NCBI GenBank assembly: GCA_963680875.1
Contig: OY804588.1
Location: 74,982,829-75,046,828 of the forward strand
Direction of reading: 5' to 3'
DNA length: 64,000 nt
Source: Bathymodiolus brooksi
Lineage: Eukaryota; Mollusca; Bivalvia; Mytilida; Modiolidae
The position numbers and the translations under genes were made by a program. This document shows positions 11,144 through 26,100 of this stretch, one piece after another (position 1 is the first letter of the stretch; each line of letters opens with the position of its first letter). A model generated the notes under the pieces. That model made no database searches. It saw only the letters and a list, made by a program, of their open reading frames with translations, and had not been told where the DNA came from.

Positions 11144-14100
11144 CTGAAAAGGAACAAAATTGAATTTTCATCTTTTTGCGACAATCGTACCTTAACATAA
11201 ATTATGACTAATAGATGTTTGATTGTTTGCTTAATGGTGTTTAACTCCACTTTCAACAATATTTAAGCTATATCGTTGTTGTCAGTTTTATTGGTGGAGG
11301 CAACTAGAGTACCCGGAGAAAACCACCGACCTGTGGCAAGTCACTCACAAACTTTATCACATAATGTTGTATTGATTTTACACCTCACCATGAACGGGGT
11401 TCAAACTCACCACTTCAGTGGCGATAGGCACTGATTACACAGGTAGTTGTAAATCCAACTACCATATGATAATGATCATGACCACGACAACCCCAATAAA
11501 TTATGACTAATAGACATACAGTCTGTACAGACAAAGGGTCTCATTGAGGGGAACAGGACCTATGGAGGTTCTTTATCATTTGTGTCTGTATTGCTGCTAG
11601 AGATCCAATAATCAAAAGGGGATAGTTGGGATCCCAGTCACCAGTTTAACCCCACCACATTTATTTGCCTGTCCCAATTGCAAACCAAGAAGTGGAATTC
11701 AAATCTCATTTGTCAGGATCTTTTTTTATGTTAAATGATTTGTGATGTTTGTTTTGTTGATTTTGATGGAATTAGTGATCATCATTATTTAAAATTTCTT
11801 TCAAAACTCGTGATACATATTTTGATTTCATTTGTATTGACGATTATTTTGAACAAAAAAAATTACAATCCAATCGTAAAATAATATCTATTTCAAACTT
11901 TATTATTAGTATTAGTATAGACAGGATCACAACACAATTTTAAATTTGTTTTCCCCCTGTAAACTTACCACCATCTGACAACTGTTGTAGTAAACAAAAA
12001 TCGTCATGACTACCATCTATTATGCCATATTTATCTAAGACTTTATCTATCACAGTATTAGTATGGTCTGTATTACGTAACTACAATAAAAAAAAAACAT
12101 CAAATATTTATCTAACCCTAATCTGTATTATTGTATACAACAAAATTTGAAAAACTACCACACACTTAATAATAATAATATTAATATATTTTGCCCTAAT
12201 ACCTTGGATAGGATCTCTATAATACTGCTAATATATCCTACCAAATATGGTTTTTCTGCATGGGGCATTACTGCTCAAAACCGGACTTTATACAGGGCCA
12301 ATACTGACAATCAAACCTCTGTCTTTTTATCAATTGTGTCAAGGAAAAATACACAATCATTATCTATATTTTTGTATACCGTGTCCTGTTTGAAAATTAG
12401 CTAATTGATCCCTGTTACAACACTTAAAAAATACTGGTAATTCACAATTCTACCAACAGTAAAGTTATTTTATTTGTATGATATACAACTTAAAACCTCT
12501 GTATTATGTGAAAAGGGAAATAACTTTAATAAATCTATAAACAAATAGAAGTGTTGACAATTCTTTTCTTTAACCTTTGAATGTTTATACCTTGGTTAAC
12601 AAAGTTTTATATGTCATTAATTGTGTGTGCGTACATCATAAGCCTCTAAAGTCTGTCTGTTTTATTTCGTATCACAATGTCTACGAGTGTGCTATATATC
12701 ATGTAGTAAGTGGATAGACATGATTCCGAGCCAACCAGTCTTTGCTCTTACTCCTTAATGCTGCATGCTAAGCGAAGAAGCAACATATAGCGATTTCATA
12801 ATCTTTGGTTTGACCCGATCGGGGCTCGAACCCATGATCTACCGTACTTGAGGCGAGTACACTAACCATTACACCACTGATGTGATTGTCTCTATATAAG
12901 ATCTACTTACCATAATACTTTTATAAACATGAGTATTTCTGTAGATACCACATTCTAAACTGACGCGTATTACACATGAATCAGAAGATTTAAATGGTGA
13001 CGTGGGGTCACTGTCGTATGACACCAGCGATGACGTAGATGAGGAATGAGACATCTGAAAGAAAAAATAGTAGTCTCCCTTAGTGAAATAAAGAAACCTG
13101 TTTAGTTATCTCCCTTTGTGAAATAAAGAAACCTGATTAGTTATCTCCCTTAGTGAAACAAAGAAACCTGTCTAGTTATCTCCCTTAGTGAAACATAAAA
13201 ACCTGTCTAGCTATCTCCCTTAGTGAAACAAAGAAACCTGTTTAGATATTATGACACCATCAATGTTTTTTTGTTTCTCCTGACATGCCAATTTTACAAC
13301 ATCAACAATAACAATGGAACAAGTGAACTCTGAAAAAAATCGTCATTGATTCAATACTTAATAGTGTCACTCCATAACTGTCTATACATACTTATGACCA
13401 ACCACTCTTATTATAGGCAGGGAACCAGACTACGTTAAAACTGTGGTCGTCAATTGTATTTACGGAGGAAACCATAGTACCTGGAGAAAACCATTAACAT
13501 GTCATAAGTACTAACAAACTTTATCACCCTGATTTTTTTATGTCATTCATTTTATTTTTTAATAGTTAGATCAGTTTATGACTTCGCGCTGAAGGCATAG
13601 AGAGTGATTGATGTCTAACACCAAGTCAGTAACTTTTCTCCCAATATCAGGGGGAGAACAAACTACTTTTTGATGAGATGATGTCTCTTTTGTACTAGAC
13701 TGACATGTTGAGGCTGTTTATTATGGCTAACTCACTGAAACAATAGACAGCAAAGTAAATGAATCGTTTCACTCAGGCAACATTATAAAAACTCCACTCC
13801 AATCAGTACTCATATTTTGTCTCCGGGACAGTAGTTTAATTTACATCTACTAATGTAATCACTGTCTTATGACTGACTAAATTTATGAATTAAAATCCGA
13901 GCACAATGCAAAAAATACTCAAAACATCTTCATGAGAAAAAGTATATCAACATCAGTACTGCGGTTTCTTGACAACATACTGCCACGATATAATTAAAAT
14001 ATTCTTGAAAGTGGTGTTAAATACAACGGTAATCATGTATTTATTGTTTTCACATTGACTTACATTTATGTCTAGATGTCGCACAAAAACAATTTCCACA

Positions 14101-17100
14101 CTAATATAGGGTTACGGTTATGGAGTTTAACGCCACTTTCAACAATATTTTTGCTATATCTTGGCGTTCAGTTTTATTAGTGGAGGAAACTTGAGTACCC
14201 GGAGAAATCCGCCTACCTGCCGTAAGTCATGGACAAAATTTATCCCATAATGTTGTATAGAGTACATCTCGCCACGAGCGGGATTTGAACTCACAACTGT
14301 AGTGGCGATATGAATACATTCAATGTCTATCGGGTGCGTCTCAAAACACATATGTTTGTCTTGTCTGCTTGATTTTGTAGAAGAGTTGCTGATTGGTCAA
14401 TTTATGATACATTCATCTTGACTCCTGACATGACCCCTAAAGTAGTGTTTTCAGATAGGGAGCAAGTGTGGAGATCTAATTTTAATTAGATTGGGAGTGG
14501 GGGGAGGGAGAGAGTAAATTATACCTACCCCAGGAGTGGGTGAGACAGGTGAGTCTAATGAACTACATATGCTGGACCCATCATCTAGTCCACATGAAAA
14601 TATTGCTAATTTTGATCCATCTAATTTCATTGGTTTACTGCCAAGGCTAAAATAAAAACAAAGACAAATTCATTGTTATGACTGTAAACAACAAGTGTGA
14701 ACACATGTCTTGTGCAAAATACTTCCCCAGTTTTCTAAGGGATAAAAATTAACTATTTTTCACTACCATCAACAGAGACACTGAAAATTATTTCTGGTGA
14801 TTTTTAATATTTCTTGCATCTTGATCTAGTTGAAATTTTAGAAGAATCAGATTAAGGTTGTTTTTCCCTATCAGCACCTACTTGAAGTAAAGTTGTCTTA
14901 TATCATAAAATTTGAACCAAATAAAGTTTTTACCAGAGGAATAGGCCACCATTCCTGTTTTATGTTTGTCAAAGGAGTGGTTTGTGTTGTTGCCATTGGT
15001 TAAAGTGCCAACCATTCTTGTTCAACTTCTTCTTAAAGCAAGACTTACTGCTATAAAACTTCTTAGTACTAATTTCGTACTTTAAAATTGTGTAATCAAA
15101 CAACAAATATTGGATACATCATTCTGATTGGACGTTTTTCAACAAGGACAACAATCATACACACAAACATTTTATGTTGCAGCCATGATTCACTGACTTT
15201 TTATTGTTGGAGTTTGCCTAATTTATTTTTAATCCTATGTTTCTCTGATGTTGTTTTGTACTCTTTCATCCAGTTAGACCATACGTAAGTGGGTAGACAG
15301 AATCATTAATATTTTTAGAATTACTTTAAAAGAAAACAAAATGTTTACGTCAAGTATAATTAAAATTTGTACCAACCTTGATGATTTCTTTTTTAGTCGA
15401 GTGGTTCCCTCTTTTGGTGGTTCAATAGAACAGGACAAGTCATGACTGAAATTACCATTAAATACAAATAAACAAATAGTTTATTAAATTTTTATTTTGT
15501 TCAAGAAAAATATAAAATTCAATGATTAGATTTATGGTGTTTAACGCCACTTATTTCAGTTATATCGTGGCGGTCAGTTTTATTGGTGGAGGAAACAGGA
15601 GTACGCTGAGAAAACCATCTGTCGCAAGTCACTGACAAACTTTAACATATAATGTTGTATCTAGTACACCTCACCATGAGTGGGATTCGAACTTTATTAG
15701 TGGTGATAGGCACTGATTGCATAGGTAGTTGTAAATCTAACTACCATACGATCACGGCCACGGCTCCTGGCATGTTTTCAGTACATTATACAAAATTTAC
15801 TAAAATGGGATAATACTTTTATTTCAAGTTAGCCAAAGAAATGATTAATCCCAGTTTGAGATAAGCAAGACTCGTAATAATGTAGACCAATTATTAAAAC
15901 CTTGAAACTCAATTTAATAAGGATAGTTGTAAAGGTAAAATATATTTGGATAATTAACCATGTAAAATCATTTTGATTTATATGAAATGACACATCTTCC
16001 CTATTCCTCACTGGTACATTTAAAGTATTCAATGCCATTTACTATAATATTTCCTATATATTATGGCTGGATTGTTTTTTGTGGTAGTTAGTTGGAGTAG
16101 GGAAAGCAGTACTCACATTGTAACTGACAAACTTTATCATATAAATTATGTCATTAATCTGTAAGTGCTGCTAAACCATATGTTATAAATTGAAGATTAA
16201 ATTACATATTTAAATATCTACCTCTAAGTTTCATCATAGACTCTCACAGCATCAAACCATATCCACACTTGTTTATCTTCAGTAAAATTATAAATCTGAG
16301 CCGCAGATTGTAAGAGTTTTATTTGGGCGAGAACTTCAAATTCTTTCCGTCTTTTATCAAAGTTAATTAAACTATCTTCCGTTCTGTCTGGAATAGCACT
16401 ATCAATCATAGTTAAGTCTGTTAAAAATGTTCCTAAATATGGCACGGTTCCCTGTACTATTCCCTGTAATGGTAAAAATTATTATTACTTTATATATATA
16501 GAATAACGGTTTGTTTGTTTGTTTGCTTGCTGGTGTTTAATGTCACTTCAACAATATTTCAGGGCCCGGGTGGCTCAATGAGTTAGGTAGTTGGATTACC
16601 TGACAACTCATACAAGCCCATCACCAATACTGCGTGGGTTCGCCCCCAGCTTTGTAAATTACAAAAAAGGGTGCACTCGACTCGTAGCCGCAAGTGATAA
16701 AGTTTACCAGTTGCTTGCCCATGGTCGGTGGTTCTCTCCGGCTTCTTCCACCACTAAAACTGGTCGCCATGATATAGCTGAAAGTGGCATTAAACACAAT
16801 AAATCAAATCAAATCCAATCAAATTTCTTACCCAAGAAGGGAACCAAATTTACAAACCGTAGTGTTGATAACCACTATTACATAGTTAGATTGAAGTCTT
16901 ATTATCATATTATTGCAGCCACAATAATATTAATGGCCCTCATTACTTCAGCCACAATAATATTAATGGCCTTCATTACTTCAGCCACAATATTAATGGC
17001 CATCATTACTTCAGCCACAATAATATTAATGGCCCTCATTACTTCAGCCACAATAATATTAATGAATGACCCTCATTACTTCAGCTATCTTAAATACAGT

Positions 17101-20100
17101 GAAACCTGTCTAAACCGAATCCTGAATAAACCAAAATCTTTTATAAATGAAACTTGAAATAAGATCCCAAATGTAAAAAACTGTTGTTAATTCAACCTGT
17201 ATAGACCAAACACCTGTCTATTTTAAAGGCTGGTCACAAGGAGGTTCGTATTAGGAAGTTCAATTCAGACAGGATTAGTTGTACATTACATATAAGACAG
17301 CTACATATACTTCACACTTCACTAGTATTATAAACCTCTTACATTATCAATCCATGACTGTCTCTTCTGCATATTTCTTCTTCTAGTTGTTTTACTGCTG
17401 ACATCAACTTCAGCAAACTTAGCAGTTGCTTCCTTAAAATAACAACAACAAAATTTTTTTTTTGTTAGATTTGTGAATATTTTTTTACACCTGACTCAGA
17501 ATTTCTATACAAAAATTAACATCATTCTGATCAGTGGGAAATGAGTTGTTTATTGACTTTTTATTTCATTTATCTTGTCGTTTTAATAAGGTCTCTTATA
17601 TTCCTTTTGTAGGGTCGTTATGGCCACGATTGCATGGTAGTTGGATTTATAACTACCTATGCAATCAGTGCCTATCACCACTAAAATTGTGAGTTTGAAT
17701 CCAGCTCAGGCGAGATGTACTCGGTACAACATTATGTGATAAAATGTGTCACTGACTTGAGGCAGGTCGGTGGTTTTCTCCGGGTGCTCCAGTTTCCTCC
17801 ACCAATAAAATTGACAGCCACGATATAACTGAAATATTGTTGAAAGTGGCATTAAACACCATAAACCACAAATGATAACCATGAAAATTGGTATTCAATG
17901 AATGAAAATTACTTCATAGAAATTATAGATTAATGCATCCCTTTTTTGATATCAAGACTGTTATCATCCCGAGAGACCAATATCAGCCAGAGGGCTTTAG
18001 CCCAAGGGTCGATATCAGACGAGGGATGATAACAATCCTGATATGGAAAAAGGCATGCATTAATCTATTTATCACATATTTCAACATTGAATTGAGAGGC
18101 TTGATATCGCGTTATCAGAGTTTTGCCTCGATATCTGCCCATGGACTGTTATCGCAGTGGCACTTCCGGTGTTAACGTATGGGCAAAATTGACGTTATTA
18201 CTTATAAATATGTGATAATATATTGTATTGAATGTCTAATAATGCTACAATGACATGACAATAATAATATATATAATAATAATAATACTTTATTTTATGA
18301 GGGTAAACTCAGTTAGCTACACTAATCTTCCCTGGTAAACATACCTTCATTAATACTTCCCTGGAGGCTTTTTGATTATTTTCATTAGAAAATATTTCAG
18401 CAAGCTTTTGGAACAATTCAATGCTTTCTCTGAAAAAAATCATATACAAATATAACAAAGTGAGTGTGACACAATATATAGGTTAATAAATATAAAATTC
18501 TAGTACATCTATCTAGATTTTCAAGGTATATAACATACATGTAGTGTTCCCTTCATCCAAATATTTGATAACCATAAAAAGTGAAGATGAACAGATTTGA
18601 TCTTTGTTTGACTATATTTTAACTTGAATAATTGACCCCAGGCCAGTAGTAAACCTTCTTTAAAAATCGAAAAGAAATACAAATTCAGTGAGTATGGAAT
18701 GTATTGACTTGGAAACAAAGTGTAGAGCTTATATATGATATGAAAATGGAGACATTTTGCCTTGTTTGATAATCATTTCATTCTGCTCTGAGGAAACTTA
18801 ATACAGAACCTTCCATAGTCTATAGATGCTTCCCCCCAAATTTCGGTTTGCTTTGGCAAAGCAGTTTCAGAGAAGAAGATTTTTTAGAAAGCGACCAATC
18901 TAAAACAAGAATTGCCTGTGGCAGCCATGTTTGTTAATGGATCAAAACGAAATGAGCAATCTCTATAGAGAACCTTCCTTAGATGCTTCTTACCAAGTTT
19001 CATTTCATTTGGCCAAGCGGTTTCAGAGGAAAAACTGTTTTAGAAATCAAACAATCAGAAACAAGAATTGTCTATGACGGCCATGTTTGTTAACGGATCA
19101 AAATGGAATGAGCATTTCCCATAGAGGACCTTCCATAGATGCTTCCTTCCAAGTTTCGGTCTATTTGGCCAAGCTGTGTCAGAGAAGAAGATTTTTAGAA
19201 ATTGACCAATCAGAAAAAATAATTGTCTGTGGTGGCCACGTTTGTTAACAGATTGGGACAAAATGAGCAATCTTTATAAGAGGACTTTCCATAGATGCTT
19301 CCTACCAAGTTTCAGATCATTTGGCCATGCGGTTTCAGAGGAGAAGATTTTTAGAAATAGACCAATCAGAAACAAGAATCACCTGTGGTGGCCATGTTTG
19401 TTAATGGATATGGGCCAGAATGAGCAATCTTTATAGAGAACCTTCCATAGATGCTTCCTACCAAGTTTCGGTTCATTTGGCCATGTGGTTTCAGAGGAGA
19501 AGATTTTTAGAAATAGACCAATCAGAAACAAAATTGCCTGTGGTGGCCATGTTTGTTAATGGATCGGAACGAAATGAGCACTCTTTATAGAGAACCGCCC
19601 ATAGATGCTTCCTACCAAGTTTCGGTTCATATGGTTGAGGGGTTTCAGAAGAGAAGAATTTTTAAAATCAGCCAATCAGAAACAAGCGTCGCCTGTGGTG
19701 GCCATGTTCGCTAACGGATCGAGACGAAATGAGCAATCTTTATAGAGGATCATCCATAGATGGTTCCTACCAAATTTCAGTTCATTTGGTTGAGGGGTTT
19801 TAGAGGTATATTTATCTGTAATTCAATTCAGAGATAACTGCATTTTGAATAGATACAAAATGTATCTATATTTAACTAGAGTTCTCTCCCTTTTACCAGA
19901 AAAAATGATTTTTTAGATATCACTCAATCAGAAACAAGAATCGCCTGTGGCAGCCATATTTGTTAACAGATCAAGATGAAATTAGCAATCTTTATAGCGG
20001 ACCTTCCATAGATGCTTCCTACCAAGTTTCGGTTCATTTGGCTAAGCGGTTTCACAGGAGAAGATTTTTTAAAATAGACCAATCAGAAACAAGAATTGCC

Positions 20101-23100
20101 TGTGGAGGCCATGTTTGTTAATGGATCGGGACAAAATGAGCAATCTTTATAGAGGACCTTCCATATATGCTTCCTACCAAGTTTCAGTTCATATGGTTGA
20201 GGGGTTTCAGAGGAGAAGATTAAAATGTGAAAAGTTAACGGACGACAGACGCCAAGTGATGGCAAAAGCTCACGTTGCCTTTGGCAAGGTGAGCTAAAAA
20301 ATGAAATAATCATCTTTCATTGCCTGTCAGTGTAAGTGCTATATTCTTATGAGATATTTATTTATCGATGATTAGTACATTTTCCCTTTGATCTTTGATA
20401 ACATCTATTATCAAGAAACTAGCGTGATATTAACATAATATAGCTGTTTTCTAATGTGACGTTATAATGACATCACTAACGTCACATTACTTAATAATAT
20501 AGCTGTTTTCTAATGTGACGTTATAATGACATCACTAAAGTCACATTACTTAATCCTCAATAAACATACTATTGTTGATTTGTTTTGCTCAAAATGGATT
20601 TCTCACAGAACAAATCAACAATAGTATATATGCATGTACAACCTTAGGCCAAAATTTAAAAAAATTGTTTGCTTCCCGCACCCGACCGACCGTTAGAAAA
20701 CGTTGCGACTCGAAATATTTTTTTGCATGATTTGCGATGACTATTTTTTTTTTTTTTTTTGGTTACCAGAAATCGTGACCCGAAGTTCTGATATTGCTCC
20801 AGAATTTACGTTAGGAACTGGTTTACACTTTTAAATGAACAAAATCCGTTGTTCGATTTTGAAGGAAGCAGATTTTGGAATGAACGCAGTCTATTTTCAA
20901 AAAAAAAAAAACCCTTACCTACCGATCCATAGGTGAAATGGAGGGTCGGGTGCGGGAAATGAACATATTTTTAAGGGTGGCCTTACTATTCAGAATTTTG
21001 TGATTCTCATCTTTTTAGTTTTCTGTGTTGTCCTATCATGTGTCTAAACATTTTTAGTTCCGTGTTGTGATAGTTGAGGGGTTTCAGAGGAGAAGATTAA
21101 AATGTGAAAAGTTAACGGACGACAGACGCCAAGTGATGGCAAAAGCTCACGTTGCCTTTGGCAAGGTGAGCTAAAAAATGAAATAATCATCTTTCATTGC
21201 CTGTCAGTGTAAGTGCTATATTCTTATGAGATATTTATTTATCGATGATTAGTACATTTTCCCTTTGATCTTTGATAACATCTATTATCAAGAAACTAGC
21301 GTGATATTAACATAATATAGCTGTTTTCTAATGTGACGTTATAATGACATCACTAATGTCACATTACTTAATAATATAGCTGTTTTCTAATGTGACGTTA
21401 TAATGACATCACTAACGTCACATTACTTAATAATATAGCTGTTTTCTAATGTGACGTTATAATGACATCACCAAAGTCACATTACTTAATCCTCAATAAA
21501 CATACTATTGTTGATTTGTTTTGCTCAAAATGGATTTCTCACAGAACAAATCAACAATAGTATATATGCATGTACAACCTTAGGCCAAAATTAAAAAAAA
21601 TTGTTTGCTTCCCGCACCCGACTGACCGTTAGAAAACGTTGCAACTCGAAATATTTTTTTGCATGATTTGCGACGACTTTTATTTTTTATTGGTTACCGG
21701 AAATCGTGACCGGAAGTTCCGATATTGTTCCAGAATTTACGTTAGGAACTGGTTTACACTTTTAAATGAACAAAATCCGTTGTTCGATTTTGAAGGAAGC
21801 AGATTTGTGAATGAACGCAGTCTATTTTCAAAAAAAAAAAAAAACCCTTACCTACCGATCCATAGGTGAAATGGAGGGTCGGGTGCGGGAAACGAACATA
21901 TTTTTAAGGGTGGCCTTACTATTCAGAATTTTGTGATTCTCATCTTTTTAGTTTTCTGTGTTGTCCTATCATGTGTCTAAACGTTTTTAGTTCCGTGTTG
22001 TGATGTCAGTTACGATTTCCACATAAAAACAATGTTCGGTTCGTCTTTATCCCAAGTTGTTTGTAGGAAGGCTAATGTCTTATTGTGTTGTTTGTGTATG
22101 TATGTATATAGTGGTGTCCAAAATTGTGTCCTGTCATAAGTTTTTACATATTGACTACAGTATCCCATCTTGAAGTTGAATGGTCTATATTCATAAAATT
22201 TTAATATTTAATATACTTACTTGAGCAATATCTATCCATTTCTGTATAATTCTAGATTTGGCTTAAGATACTTACTTGAGCAATACTTATCCATTTCTGT
22301 ATAATTCTAGTTCGCTGAGATACTTACTTGAGCAATATCTATCCATTTCTGTATAATTCTAGCTTACTGAGATACTTACTTGAGCAATATCTATCCATTT
22401 CTGTATAATTCTAGTTCGCTGAGATACTTACTTGAGCAATATCTATCCATTTCTGAATAATTCTACCTCGCTGAGATACTTACTTGAGCAATATCTATCC
22501 ATTTCTGTATAATTCTAGATTTGGCTTAGATACTTACTTGAGCAATATCTATCCATTTCTGAATAATTCTACCTCGCTGAGATACTTACTTGAGCAATAT
22601 CTATCCATTTCTGTATAATTCTAGATTTGGCTTAGATGCTTACTTGAGCAATATCTATCCATTTCTGTATAATTCTAGCTCGCTGAGATATTTACTTGAG
22701 CAATATCTATCCATTTCTGAATAATTCTAGCTCGCTGAGATATTTACTTGAGCAATATCTATCCATTTCTGTATAATTCTAGCTCGCTGAGATACTTACT
22801 TGAGCAATATCTATCCATTTCTGAATAATTCTAGCTCGCTGAGATACTTACTTGAGCAATATCTATCCATTTCTGTATAATTCTAGCTCGCTGAGATACT
22901 TACTTGAGCAGTATCTATCCATTTCTGTATAATTCTAGCTCGTTGAGATACTTACTTGAGCAATATCTATCCATTTCTGTATAATTCTAGCTCGCTGAGA
23001 GGCTCGTAATTCTGGATTTTTCAGAATTGTAGCTGTGACCCGTAACGATACTCTATTAAATTGTTCTATTGTTGCCAACACACTGGAGGCAACATTACCT

Positions 23101-26100
23101 CCCCTGCCATGCTTCCTGTCTCTACGTGACCACACAGCACCCAGACACTGGTGAGGTACAACCATTTTGAATAATTGCTACAAAATTAATATGGTTTATA
23201 TTATTATTACTGGTGTTAACTAAAGTAAATTAATGATAATAAATATTTTTCTGAAAATTTTCTCTGGAAATTCTAATAGTCATTGATGACCAATTTGTTA
23301 TACTCTGATCGACTGCCATAATTTAATTTAAACATATTTCATTGTCTAAATAATGACAAAAGACTGCCATATATAATATAAGTAACCAATTGGCATGAAA
23401 ATAATAGCTAAAAAACATAATTTTACCATTATTAGTCTAGTGAATTACCTTTGTGAATTACAAAATTTTCCAAGACTATTATTTCAAGAGTAGTTTAATA
23501 TTTTGAAATTTAAGCATAAATCAAACCCCTAAACTCCGGGTTACAGTTAGAGTTATCCATGTTTAATGCCACTTTCAACAATATTTCAATAATATCAGTT
23601 CAGTCAGTTCTATTTGTGGAGGAAATGGGAGTATCCGAAGAAAACCATAGATCTGCCTGGGAAGTCACTGACACACCTTATCACAAAATGTTGCATTGTG
23701 CACGCCTCGCCATGGTGGGATTCGAACTCACAACTTTAAAGGTGATCGGTACTAATTACATGTAAATACAACTATCGCACAATGATGATTGACAACACAC
23801 CCTTTTATTTTTCAAATGCACTTAATAGAATTTTTTAAATATTTTTATACCATAACAATTCTTAATTTTTCACCGATTAAAGTACCGGTATTCAGACTAT
23901 TTTAATTCTTTATTTATTTCATGAGGATTACATACAGCCAGACTATAAGCCCCCCCCCCCCATAACTTACTGCATCTTTAATTGTAAGTTGTTCTGCCAT
24001 TCGTTGATTAGCGATGTCCATAAACTGTAATGGTTTAATATACTCTGTATCCATCATATGATCAACCTCGTCACACAGAGAGAAACGGAACTCTATACCA
24101 CCATTTGTAAAATAATCATAAACTTTAAGGTTAGGGTAATACATCATACGATCAACCTCGTCACACAGAGAGAAACGAAACTCTATGCCACCATCTGTAA
24201 AATAATCATAAACTTTAAGGTTAGGGTAATACATCATACGATCAACCTCGTCACACAGAGAGAAACAGAACTCTATACCACCATCTGTAAAATAATCATA
24301 AACGTTAAGGTTAGGGTAATACATCATACGATCAACCTTGTCACACAGAGAGAAACGGAACTCTATACCACCATCTGTAAAATAATCATACATGTTAAGG
24401 TTAGGGTAATACATCATACGATCAATCTCGTCACACAGAGAGAAACAGAACTCTATACCACCATCTGTAAAATAATCATAAACGTTAAGGTTAGGGTAAT
24501 ACATCATACGATCAACCTTGTCACACAGAGAGAAACGGAACTCTATACCACCATCTGTAAAATAATCATACATGTTAAGGTTAGGGTAATACATCATACG
24601 ATCAACCTCGTCACACAGAGAGAAACGGAACTCTATACCACCATCTGTAAAATAATCATAAACGTTAAGGTTAGGGTAATACATCATACGATCAACCTCG
24701 TCACACAGAGAGAAACAGAACTCTATACCACCATCTGTAAAATAATCATAAACGTTAAGGTTAGGGTAATACATCATACGATCAACCTCGTCACACAGAG
24801 AGAAATGGAACTCTATACCACAATCTGTAAAATAATCATAAACGTTAAGGTTAGGGTAATACATCATACGATCAATCTCGTCACACAGAGAGAAATGGAA
24901 CTCTATACCACCATCTGTAAAATAATCATAAACGTTAAGGTTAGGGTAATACATCATACGATCAACCTCATCACACAGAGAGAAACAGAACTCTATACCA
25001 CCATCTGTAAAATAATCATAAACGTTAAGGTTAGGGTAATACATCATATGATCAACCTCGTCACACAGAGAGAAGCGGAACTCTATACCACCATCTGTAA
25101 AATAATCATAAACGTTAAGGTTAGGGTAATACATCATACGATCAACCTCGTCACACAGAGAGAAACGGAACTCTATACCACCATCTGTAAAATAATCATA
25201 AACGTTAAGGTTAGGGTAATACATCATACAATCAACCTCGTCACACAGAGAGAAACGGAACTCTATTATACCACCATCTGTAAAATAATCATAAACGTTA
25301 AGGTTAGGGTAATACATCATACGATCAACCTCGTCACACAGAGAGAAACAGAACTCTATACCACCATCTGTAAAATAATCATAAACGTTAAGGTTAGGGT
25401 AATACATCATACGATCAACCTCATCACACAGAGAGAAATGGAACTCTATACCACCATCTGTAAAATAATCACAAACGTTAAGGTTAGGGTAATACATCAT
25501 ACGATCAATCTCGTCACACAGAGAGAAATGGAACTCTATACCACCATCTGTAAAATAATCATAAACGTTAAGGTTAGGGTAATACATCATACGATCAACC
25601 TCGTCACACAGAGAGAAACAGAACTCTATACCACCATCTGTAAAATAATCATAAACGTTAAGGTTAGGGTAATACATCATACGATCAACCTCGTCACACA
25701 GAGAGAAACAGAACTCTATACCACCATCTGTAAAATAATCATAAACGTTAAGGTTAGGGTAATACATCATACAATCAACCTCGTCACACAGAGAGAAACG
25801 GAACTCTATACCACCATCTGTAAAATAATCATAAACGTTAAGGTTAGGGTAATACATCATACGATCAACCTCGTCACACAGAGAGAAACAGAACTCTATA
25901 CCACCATCTGTAAAATAATCATAAACGTTAAGGTTAGGGTAATACATCATACGATCAACCTCGTCACACAGAGAGAAATGGAACTCTATACCACCATCTG
26001 TAAAATAATCATAAATGTTAAGGTTAGGGTAATACATCATACGATCAACCTCATCACACAGAGAGAAATGGAACTCTATACCACCATCTGTAAAATAATC

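Noticed and set aside
12780..12885. tRNA gene on the minus strand
   Set aside because: A and B boxes are present but the stems do not close and a SINE body follows; the same head recurs at 28095-28165.
16591..17157. 188-codon plus-strand ORF
   Set aside because: It is a SINE read through into a minisatellite.
19055..20313. Short ORFs on both strands as a gene family
   Set aside because: They fall in the diverged ~175-bp array and change frame between copies.
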